Origin: Anisus vortex
Lineage: Eukaryota; Mollusca; Gastropoda; Planorbidae
DNA length: 64,000 bases
Assembly (NCBI GenBank): GCA_949126835.1
Contig: CASBPS010000033.1
Coordinates: 62,001-126,000 of the forward strand
Direction of reading: 5' to 3'
Part shown: positions 56,978 to 64,000 of the stretch, one piece after another
Layout: the number at the start of each line of letters is the position of its first letter
How positions within the stretch are numbered: the stretch's first letter is position 1
Notes under the pieces: model-generated
The model's input: the letters and a program-made list of their open reading frames with translations, nothing else
Database searches by the model: none
Told to the model about the DNA's origin: nothing
Translations under genes and position numbers: made by a program

Positions 56978-59566
56978 TTACATGGAGTTGCCTGGAGTAG
57001 GAGATGGATCGACTGAACTCTCAGTAGGCTGCTTGCCTGGAGTAGGAGATGAATCGACTGAACTCTCAGCAGGCTGCTTGTCTGGCTTCTTGTCAGGACT
57101 CTCAGAAGTAGGCTTCTTGTCAGGACTCTCAGAAGTAGGCTGCTTGTCAGGACTCTCAGAAGTAGGCTGCTTGTCAGGACTCTCAGAAGTAGGCTGCTTG
57201 TCAGGACTCTCAGAAGTAGGCTGCTTGTCAGGACTCTCAGAAGTAGGCTGCTTGTCAGGACTCTCAGAAGGCTGCTTGTCAGGACTCTCAGTAGGCTGCT
57301 TGTCAGAACTCTCAGTAGGCTGCTTGTCAGAACTCTCAGTAGGCTGCTTGTCAGAACTCTCAGTAGGCTGCTTGTCAGAACTCTCAGTAGGCTGCTTGTC
57401 AGAACTCTCAGTAGGCTGCTTGTCAGAACTCTCAGCAGGCTGCTTGTCAGAACTCTCAGTAGGCTGCTTGTCTGGACTTTCAGTAGGCTGCTTGTCTGGA
57501 CTTTCAGTAGGCTGTTGGTTAGAAGAAGGGAGCTTACATGGACTGTCAGTAGGATGATAGTCTGTACTCTCAGTAGGCTGCTTGTCTGGACTCTCAGTAG
57601 GCTGCTTGTCTGGACTCTCAGTAGGCTGCTTGTCTGGACTCTCAGTAGGCTGCTTGTCTGGACTCTCAGCAGGCTGCTTGTCTGGACTCTCAGCAGGCTG
57701 CTTGTCAGGACTCTCAGTAGGAAAGTTGACAGGGGTGCGAAGTTTACAATAACACTGCGAAGTACGCTTTGCAGGAATAGGAGGAGACAAGGCTTGGTGA
57801 ATGACTTTTATGGGAGCAAGTTGAGCATTAGGAGCACAAGGATCATTTTCCAAATAAATGACTCCGGGGAAAGTCTGGACCTTAGGATTACGAGGAGGCA
57901 AAGGAGGAGGGGGTAAATCTTTCTTTGTTTCCACTGAAGGAGGCTTCCAAGGAATCAAAGTCGCTCCAGAACGCAGACGAATCTCACTTGTGGAATCAGT
58001 ACGAGAACGACTCAACTGTGTCAAATCTTCATATCCTTGATTGTACTGCAGCTTTTTTCGATCCTCTAGTTCCACTGGTTCCTCTGGAATGAACAAGCCT
58101 TGAGAGATTGGCGTTACTTTGGATAACTTTATGACATTTTCAACATTTTCAACTAATTGGATAATAGTATTAGACTGTGCTTTAATGGCTAATGTTAAAG
58201 CATTAAGTGATGAAATCACCATTGGTAGTGGAGCTTCAGTTGGTAGAGCATCATCAGTGGATGTTTCCGTTTGAGCTTCAGTGGATGGTCCTTTGCAATA
58301 CTTTTGATTCATGACATTCACCGTTTGTGATCTTGCATCAAACGATAAATGAGTGAAACCAAGAGGCCCTTTCGAAATATAATGATTACCAGACAGCAGG
58401 TAAGCGGCTACCTTGCCTTCAGTGGATGACTTTTTTGATTCAGCATTAAACTCCACCACTTCAGTAACATCATCTGTTTTCAGAAGAAGTGGTCCGTCAG
58501 TAGCTTTCTGGTTACCTTCAGAGACATCATCGATGTTTTGCTGGTTACCGCCTGAGACTTTCTGGTTAACTTCAGAGTCATCATCATCAGTGGATGTCTG
58601 GTTACCTTCAGAGTCGTCATCATCAGTGGCTTTCTGGTTACCTTCAGAATCATCATCAGTGGTAATCTGGCTACCTTCAGAATCATCATCAGTGTAAATC
58701 TGGTTACCTTCAGAGTCATCATCTCTGGCTATCTGGTTGGTTTCTTTAGAAGCATCTGTATCCACCTGATTGGCCTTAGTGTCATCGGTCGATATCGGGT
58801 ACTGGTCGGCTTCTGAAGCAACATTAGCCGAAAGGTCACCTTCAGTGGCATCTTTAACTGACTGTTCCATCTCAAAATTCATATCTTCTATTTTGACTTG
58901 TTGTTGTTTGCCGTCAGAGCTAAACGGAGAGAACTGACTAACAAGTTTAGCAACTCTACCCTCGAAAATGGACTGCTGTACAGACTTCAAGTTAGAATGA
59001 AAATTATCTTCAACTTTAAATTCAAAACTTGTACTACCAGTTTTCGCTTGTTTTTCAAACTCATCTAACCATGCTGCTGGAGGTTCCGTAACTTGAGATT
59101 CCGGAACTTCATCAGCATATGGGATATCATTTTCATCACCAATATAAAATATCCCAAGTTTCGACTGTCCATTAGAATTGGACATGTCGAAACTTTCAGG
59201 AAGCTTTTTACACAAAGGTTCTTCCGCTGTGTTACAATCTCTAAAGTGTCTCTTTTTTTTTGTAGGAGCCAAACACTTTGAATAATCGTGTGTAGGATCG
59301 AGAGGATATTCTAGAGTGTTATCAGAAGAATCTGAACCCAAATCGTTTTTATCGTCATCGTATTTTTTAGAGAGTGTTGAAATGGAGTTGTCGGAGTGTT
59401 CTAAATCTTCCGAACAAAGAAGATTGGAATCCAATGATGGATCAGTAAGATTATCCTGAAGAATAAAAGAAATAAAAACGACAATCAACGAGTGTAGAGC
59501 CAATAAAAAAAAAATGTTAATACACGTTATAATTTTTGTTTTATTTTTTTTATGACATAAAAACAT
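56978..59566 (-). CDS. Acidic protein with long PTESPDKQ tandem repeats; probable 3' exon
   Basis: The frame from ATG 59566 gives 862 residues, but its first 37 codons are hydrophobic, pyrimidine-rich sequence ending in TTCTTCAG at 59456. I favour an intron acceptor there, with an exon 59455-56978 (825 residues). The exon product is acidic, has an APTKKKRHF basic patch (possible nuclear signal), a DDDSEGNQ repeat region (58530-58740), an SH3-ligand-like PPPLPPRNP, then over 25 tandem PTESPDKQ, PTESSDKQ and PTSESPDKQ units (57030-57710). The coding repeats are 24 or 27 bases long. A first exon at 60921-60856 would join in phase, placing the IAP gene within the intron. Function unknown; overall style resembles herpesvirus latency or tegument repeat proteins, an analogy only. 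Confidence 0.75.
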   Translation of the reverse strand: MFLCHKKNKTKIITCINIFFLLALHSLIVVFISFILQDNLTDPSLDSNLLCSEDLEHSDNSISTLSKKYDDDKNDLGSDSSDNTLEYPLDPTHDYSKCLAPTKKKRHFRDCNTAEEPLCKKLPESFDMSNSNGQSKLGIFYIGDENDIPYADEVPESQVTEPPAAWLDEFEKQAKTGSTSFEFKVEDNFHSNLKSVQQSIFEGRVAKLVSQFSPFSSDGKQQQVKIEDMNFEMEQSVKDATEGDLSANVASEADQYPISTDDTKANQVDTDASKETNQIARDDDSEGNQIYTDDDSEGSQITTDDDSEGNQKATDDDDSEGNQTSTDDDDSEVNQKVSGGNQQNIDDVSEGNQKATDGPLLLKTDDVTEVVEFNAESKKSSTEGKVAAYLLSGNHYISKGPLGFTHLSFDARSQTVNVMNQKYCKGPSTEAQTETSTDDALPTEAPLPMVISSLNALTLAIKAQSNTIIQLVENVENVIKLSKVTPISQGLFIPEEPVELEDRKKLQYNQGYEDLTQLSRSRTDSTSEIRLRSGATLIPWKPPSVETKKDLPPPPLPPRNPKVQTFPGVIYLENDPCAPNAQLAPIKVIHQALSPPIPAKRTSQCYCKLRTPVNFPTESPDKQPAESPDKQPAESPDKQPTESPDKQPTESPDKQPTESPDKQPTESTDYHPTDSPCKLPSSNQQPTESPDKQPTESPDKQPTESSDKQPAESSDKQPTESSDKQPTESSDKQPTESSDKQPTESSDKQPTESSDKQPTESPDKQPSESPDKQPTSESPDKQPTSESPDKQPTSESPDKQPTSESPDKQPTSESPDKKPTSESPDKKPDKQPAESSVDSSPTPGKQPTESSVDPSPTPGNSM
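57030..57715 (-). repeat. 24/27-base coding tandem repeat
   Basis: Tandem GTAGGCTGCTTGTC-[AT]-GGACTCTCA units (plus-strand reading), with 27-base variants that carry an added GAA in the left third. A short non-repeat interruption near 57515-57565 splits the array. Copies are nearly identical, so copy number is likely to vary between isolates. Confidence 0.9.
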
Positions 59567-60704
59567 TAGCGGTTCCCAAAACTATTTTCTTACATAAAGG
59601 ACAATGAGTAAATGTTTCAGAACATGATTGACAAAAACCCAAATCTCCACAAGGTAAAAGTACAACAATTCCTTCATTGGAATCACACTTTTTACAACCA
59701 AGTATAGATTTAATTAAAGTGTTTTCTTTCTGTAAAATATTCAACACAGTTGAACTATTTGCAGCGGAGACAGATACATTATTCACATCAGTAATCGTAT
59801 GAGAATTTGACGACGATGGAGTATTGTTTGCATCTGTAGACTCGGGTAGAAAATTAGAAAGGTCAAATTGTTGAATCTGAGTAGAATTATTGTTTTGATC
59901 ATGATCAAAACGTTGTTGTGGTACGATTTGATCAGATTGCGAAATATTTGTTTGCAGGTTCAATAATCGTTGACGATTGATTAACAATGGACATGAAGGT
60001 CTAAAACGAGTGTGTGTTTCATCAACATCATCATTTGGTTTCCAACTTCTAAGTCCCAAACCACATTGATAACACCGAACACAATCATGGTATCCGGCGT
60101 AAAAGAAACCAGCTTCAACAAGACGATCGATGGGAGGTAAATTAAAATAGCGACTAAGATCGACATTGACAAAAGAATCCTTGCGATTGTTCATAGTAAT
60201 ATACATGGGGTAAGATGGAGGTGGTATGGGTGATGGTGAAGTAAGAGGGGTTTCCTCTGTTGATGTGGGTAGTTGAGAGTCCTCAATTTGACTTAGAGTT
60301 GACAATGTGGGAGGTTGAGAGGTTAGCGTACGATTTTCTTCATTTTGTTCTCCATTTTGATTTAGTTCCGAATCGGAGAATGGAAATAAAATTGAAACTT
60401 GAAAATCGAGATTCAATAATTGAGAGCAACCATCATTATGTAATCTATGTTCAGTATCTTGAATAGATAACAGATCATCAATTGACAATGCAAACTTGCA
60501 GAAGTAGCATACGATGGTCTGAGAATGGTGATCATAATAATAACCTTCATTGGCAAGCATTATTATCGATATGCCATTATTATTATGAAAATTGCATCTT
60601 CGAAATGAGCTAACACGAGACAAATGCAACGAATATGAGCCTACAGCTTCATCTCTATAACTAGCCACTAAAAAAGAATAAAAAAAAAAAACTAATAAGG
60701 TCAT
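59550..60704 (-). CDS. Second IAP: two BIR domains and an altered RING
   Basis: The open frame from ATG 60704 gives 384 residues. BIR1 (about 30-95) has C66, C69, H86 and C93. BIR2 follows a disordered S/T/P linker and has AGFFYAGYHD, then CYQC, H and C in standard C-x2-C-x16-H-x6-C spacing. The C-terminal RING has CKKC, then PCGDLGFCQSC, then CPLC; the usual histidine of the PCGH motif is aspartate here. The first 14 residues (MTLLVFFFYSFLVA) are encoded by a T-rich tract ending in TTTTTTAG at 60668, so they may be an intron end and the true N-terminus may come from an upstream exon. The repeat gene at 56978-59566 begins where this gene ends (17-base overlap). Likely role: blocking host cell death. 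Confidence 0.85.
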   Translation of the reverse strand: MTLLVFFFYSFLVASYRDEAVGSYSLHLSRVSSFRRCNFHNNNGISIIMLANEGYYYDHHSQTIVCYFCKFALSIDDLLSIQDTEHRLHNDGCSQLLNLDFQVSILFPFSDSELNQNGEQNEENRTLTSQPPTLSTLSQIEDSQLPTSTEETPLTSPSPIPPPSYPMYITMNNRKDSFVNVDLSRYFNLPPIDRLVEAGFFYAGYHDCVRCYQCGLGLRSWKPNDDVDETHTRFRPSCPLLINRQRLLNLQTNISQSDQIVPQQRFDHDQNNNSTQIQQFDLSNFLPESTDANNTPSSSNSHTITDVNNVSVSAANSSTVLNILQKENTLIKSILGCKKCDSNEGIVVLLPCGDLGFCQSCSETFTHCPLCKKIVLGTANVFMS

Positions 60705-60855
60705 ATTGACACATAATATTATAAACTATAATACTAAGACCATATTAAATAACGTTTTGTAATAATAAAATATACACCCCGCCTCAGAGGGGTTAAGTAT
60801 AGTATCATTTAAACAAGTAATAAAAAATATATATATATTATATATTACAACTTAC

Positions 60856-60921
60856 TATTTGTATAGAAAGAGGCACAGAGAAATCCTTAGAATGGTCAGT
60901 ATAGTTTAAACTATTTGACAT
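60856..60921 (-). other. Candidate first coding exon of a leftward spliced transcript
   Basis: On the minus strand, ATG at 60921 opens 22 codons ending exactly at a consensus donor GTAAGT (60855 downward). A TATA element (TATATAAG) lies about 70 bases upstream at 60996-60989. The exon ends in phase 0, matching the acceptor at 59456 of the PTESPDKQ-repeat gene. It does not match the phase of the IAP acceptor at 60668; a weaker GT four bases downstream would. A second ATG at 60938 is in a frame that stops early. Confidence 0.5.
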
Positions 60922-60988
60922 GATACCTTAGGAGACATGATGTTGACTGTAGAGCGAAACAAAGAATAATGAGAACAATGTAAGCAAG

Positions 60989-60996
60989 CTTATATA
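60989..60996 (-). promoter_or_regulatory. TATA box, leftward
   Basis: TATATAAG on the minus strand within AGACTATATAAGC, placed about 50-70 bases before candidate starts at 60938/60921. It mirrors the rightward AGTCTATATAAAC element at 62000, making 61-62 kb a likely divergent promoter. Confidence 0.65.
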
Positions 60997-60999
60997 GTC

Positions 61000-61995
61000 T
61001 ACTAAACTAACAATACTATCTATAGTTCCACATCCGGACAAGCCAAAACAACGAAGAGAGCTAACACTTAGTGACGTATGACACTTAGTGACGTATAACT
61101 CCACTTAGTAATGTCACAACAGGATGTACTTAATAAAAATATTTATATTTAATTTTAAAAGTTCATTGTGACCTGACCTCCATTTATTTAAAAACACCCC
61201 CACTTAACTATTATGATATCGAAACTAGGTTAACTTAGGTACCACTTGACTCACTATACCAGCATATAAACAGGATGTCAACATATTAAGTGGTGAGGGG
61301 CAGAGACATGTTTATCTATATTTAAACTTCCTGGTGCAATTGACCCACTTAGATTGCCTGACACCACGTCATACAAGACACTTAATACGGTCAGTCGACC
61401 AATCCTTTAAGTGGGGGGGGTTCCCCCCCATTAAACTATTAATAAACATCCTGGTTCACATGTCCTACTTTTTAAATAACCTTATGACGTCATAAGTAAC
61501 CACACTTATAATGACACAGATAACATACTTTACTAAGTGGGTGGGGGGGGTGGAAATTCCACCAATAGAATTATACATCCTGGTTCACCGACCCAATTAA
61601 AGTTGTTTATCGTACGACGCCATAAGTAGGCCCTTAAGCCGACTGTTCGTGATAGTCTTATTAAGTGGGTAAACCCCCCCTTTAGTATGTAATAATAGAG
61701 TTATACTTCCTGGTAAACAGCAAGCAAAACACCCCACTTATCTACGTCTCAAGAGCACTTACAATGGGTACATATTGTTCCCACGTGAAATTTAACAAAG
61801 GACGGTCAAGTGAAGTGTGTTTTTGTGTAAGTGGGAGATGTCCCCGAGTAATTAACATCCTGGTACAGTCCACTTCTTTGTCGGTCAGGCGATACTCTTA
61901 AAGGATACAATATTATTAATAGCATTAGAGTTAGCGGGGTGAGCGAAAATTAAAGCCAAACCCCACTTGAAGTAACCAATCTCTCACTCGTTCGC
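61000..61995. promoter_or_regulatory. Enhancer-like region with tandem degenerate units
   Basis: About 1 kb with no gene between two divergent TATA boxes. A TCCTGGT core recurs with CCTGGT at 61330, 61450, 61579, 61709 and 61859 (spacing 120-150 bases), each followed 30-40 bases later by ACGTCATAAG-like words. These words include a perfect TGACGTCA at 61483-61490. AAGTGGG/G-run and C-run elements close each unit. Reverse copies of the core (ACAGGATGT) are at about 61119 and 61270. GGAAATTCC (61551-61559) resembles a Rel/kappa-B site. The words match CRE/ATF, ETS and kappa-B consensus, but binding is not shown. Confidence 0.65.
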
Positions 61996-61999
61996 AGTC

Positions 62000-62007
62000 T
62001 ATATAAA
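62000..62007 (+). promoter_or_regulatory. TATA box, rightward
   Basis: TATATAAA in AGTCTATATAAACGG, about 117 bases before the ATG at 62124. Probably drives the spliced gene that starts there. Confidence 0.7.
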
Positions 62008-62123
62008 CGGACTCTCCTGTTGTCACAGTACCATTCACTCATTCGACTTGTCAGTGTTCAGTCACTAGTGTCTTGTATTAATTTACAAAAAAAGTATAAC
62101 CTAATATACTTAACTTGTGTAAA

Positions 62124-64000
62124 ATGGCTTCATCATCTTCTCGTAAGTTGGCATTTTTTATTTTAATATTAGTTATTTTATTTTTTTTAAATATGTTATA
62201 TCGCTTTGTTTATTATGAAATGACAATACGCCGCCCATTCTAGGGCGGCACTTTGTTATTTTATTTCAAAAAATGTCTTTACATATTTTATTTACTTTAG
62301 TCCCCATTAGTTATCCATTAGTTATCCATGTTATACATGTTAGTCGTCCGCCATTGCTTAATAGTTAGCACCATTTTTATTTTATCAGGACCTATACGAA
62401 CACACGAAGAGCATACATCCCAACTCACCCCTAAAGTTTTAGTTGATAATAAACGAAAAGTCAAAGAATCTGATAAACAACCCCACAAGCGTTTAAAATC
62501 TGCTGTTACATTAGCATCTTCTGAAAGTAAATCCAAAAGTTTTGGTTCTATCTCTGATAGAAAAATATTAAACTCAGTGGTTGTAAAAATTCCAAGAGCT
62601 GACAAAGTGAGTGCTGATTCTATTGGTAATGCTACTTTACCTAGGGCCTCCAAAGCTTCCATACCTGATATGAATGCTTCTCCACCCAAATCGACTTTGA
62701 CTGCCGATATAACTAATGAGAAACAATCGTTCAATGAAAAAAGTATGTCAAAAGAGACCAAAACACCTAAGAAAACAAAGAAGACTGTATCGAAAAAAAA
62801 AATTATGCCTACTTCTTCTGAAGCACCAAAGGTGGTAGCGTCCAAAAAGTCGGAGTCATCTAAGAAGGAATCTCAACAAGCTAGTTCTGAATCATCTAAA
62901 AAGGAACCACATTCAAGTTCATTAGCATCAAAGAAAGAACTATTACCTTCAAAACTACAGGACCGTCCAAAACTACAGGACCGTCCAAAACTACAGGACC
63001 GTCCAAAACTACAGGACCCTCCAAAACTACAGGACCCTCCAAAACTACAGGACCCTCCAAAACAACAGTCTTGTTCTACAAATGAATCTACAAATGCTAA
63101 ACAACTTCCTGTACCAAAAAAGTCAATCTCAGCCATTCAAGATGAAGATTCCAATTCTTCATCAACATCATCATCATCATCATCATCCTCCGACACATCT
63201 TTCTATGTGAAAGACGACTCAAGAATAGTCCATGAAGAATCAAAAATAGTGCTACCTGAGGCATCAAAAATAGTCCTACCTGAGGCATTGACAAATATAT
63301 TGAATTCAGTAAAATCGACTTCTGTGTCAACCATCTCAGTTCAAAGTTCTAATCCATCCGAATACCACATCAGGGAACTAAATGAAGCAACTATACCGTA
63401 CTTACCTACTCCGAAGTTTCCAAATACTCCAGATAACAATGAATTAGAAAATTCGATGTTCTATAATTCTTTCCCTAATTCTAATCAAATAACAACAACT
63501 TCGGTTTCAGAGACTTGGATGCATCCTAATAACATTGGAGATAGTTTTAATCAATCATCCCTCCAAACGGAAACAATATCAGATAATGAAGAAGAAGAGA
63601 TTTACAATGATCGTCGTCTTTCGTATTCAGTACAAAATCAAAGTAACGTTCAATCTATGTACCAACCAAACGGTCAGTTCCACCAAAACAGTCAGCTTCA
63701 ACATCAAATGTTACAACACCACCAACACCAACAACAACAACTACAACAACATCAACAACTAATGTTTCAACAACAACCAGCAATGCAACAACCAGCAATG
63801 CAAGAACAACCAGCAATGCTCCAACAACAGCCATCTATGCTCCAACAACAGCCATCTATGCTCCAACAACAGCCATCTATGCTCCAACAACAGCCATCTA
63901 TGCTCCAACAAAACGCAGACAGTCTTTCACTTCAACCAATGTCCGATCATATCGACCCCCCTGTGGTTGTTGATGATCATCGAGAGGAGATTGTACACCA
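62124..64000 (+). CDS. Spliced repeat-rich basic/Q-rich protein, partial (right edge)
   Basis: Exon 1 is tiny: ATG 62124 to 62142 (MASSSS plus one base), then a consensus donor GTAAGT. The acceptor TTTTATCAG ends at 62388, and exon 2 from 62389 joins in phase and stays open to base 64000, over 540 residues. Exon 2 begins with K/S/T-rich sequence (NKRKVKESDKQP, a probable nuclear signal), then six PKLQDR/PKLQDP units (62954-63061), a serine run with D (near 63150-63195), two KIVLPEAS units, an acidic DNEEEEI patch, then Q/H-rich sequence and MLQQQPS heptads (63829-63907). The paired minus-strand frames here are antisense shadows. No domain recognised; the layout suits a nuclear regulatory protein expressed from the adjacent enhancer-like region. 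Confidence 0.75.
62143..62388 (+). other. Predicted 246-base intron containing a GC hairpin
   Basis: Donor C|GTAAGTTGG at 62143 and acceptor TTTTATTTTATCAG at 62388. A perfect 7-bp stem hairpin GCCGCCC-ATTCTA-GGGCGGC lies at 62230-62249. Splicing is needed to connect the ATG to the long open frame. Confidence 0.75.
62230..62249. repeat. GC hairpin within intron of right-end gene
   Basis: GCCGCCC-ATTCTA-GGGCGGC, a 7-bp perfect stem in the predicted intron 62143-62388. Confidence 0.85.
62954..63061 (+). repeat. 18-base coding repeat (PKLQDR/P)
   Basis: Six tandem copies of CCAAAACTACAGGACC[GC]T in phase with the spliced plus-strand gene. Copies are almost identical. Confidence 0.9.
63829..63907 (+). 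repeat. 21-base coding repeat (MLQQQPS)
   Basis: About four near-identical ATGCTCCAACAACAGCCATCT units, coding MLQQQPS in the plus-strand gene; related QPAM-type units precede them. Confidence 0.85.

Noticed and set aside
56982..57916. Plus-strand frames encoding CLSGLSVG and LLVWTLSR repeats
   Set aside because: Antisense of the PTESPDKQ coding repeat; the minus strand gives one long acidic protein with non-repeat flanks, so it is the coding strand.
62318..63330. Minus-strand frames of 175, 87 and 77 residues
   Set aside because: They are antisense to the spliced plus-strand gene whose frame stays open to the window end and shows coherent repeats.
1..64000. CRISPR arrays, tRNA or rRNA genes, insertion sequences
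   Set aside because: No evenly spaced direct repeats with unique spacers, no cloverleaf or rRNA-like sequence, and no transposase-like ORF was seen; the arrays present are simple or coding repeats.

Overview
The window reads as part of the genome of a large, AT-rich double-stranded DNA virus of the order Herpesvirales, closest in character to the malacoherpesviruses of marine invertebrates. The support comes from four replication and packaging genes that can be read directly: a herpes-type terminase ATPase/nuclease (6.25-8.37 kb), a class I ribonucleotide reductase large subunit (8.48-10.91 kb), a family-B DNA polymerase (16.33-20.61 kb, minus strand) and a UL52-like primase (21.48-24.01 kb). 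Two BIR/RING inhibitor-of-apoptosis genes and two phospholipase-D-family genes add an animal-host accessory set. The exact virus, the host, and whether the sequence is free or integrated cannot be settled from the sequence alone.

Layout. 0-33 kb is a dense core of genes on both strands, separated by short A/T homopolymer spacers. It holds the replication and packaging genes, several large unrecognised proteins, a secreted PLD3/PLD4-like enzyme, a pair of small secreted cysteine peptides, and a possible broken membrane-protein gene at 14.7-15.7 kb. 33-41.6 kb is an accessory block: an IAP, a pair of tandem paralogues, an acidic protein, a spliced PLD6/Zucchini-like gene and a protein with a SKP1/BTB-like segment. 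41.8-47.5 kb holds four tandem paralogues on the minus strand. 47.5-57.0 kb is about 9.5 kb without a convincing gene. It is built of AT-rich DNA, duplicated blocks, poly-T tracts, telomere-like CCCTAA/CCTAA repeats, decamer arrays and a G-rich array in the opposite orientation. 57-64 kb holds a repeat-rich acidic protein, a second IAP with an altered RING, a roughly 1 kb enhancer-like region flanked by divergent TATA boxes, and a spliced repeat-rich gene that runs off the right edge.

How it fits together. The core genes supply nucleotides, prime and copy DNA, and package it. The polymerase carries a C-terminal PCNA-binding-like motif, which hints at use of a PCNA-type clamp. The flanking blocks look devoted to host interaction: cell-death control (IAPs), nuclease/phospholipase activities, secreted peptides, and lineage-specific tandem families. 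Splicing appears confined to the accessory and right-hand regions. Short GC-rich palindromes recur in intergenic spacers and inside two predicted introns. Upstream sequences of several accessory genes share CRE-like and ACATCCTGKT (ETS-like) words with the 61-62 kb enhancer-like region, which suggests common transcriptional control.
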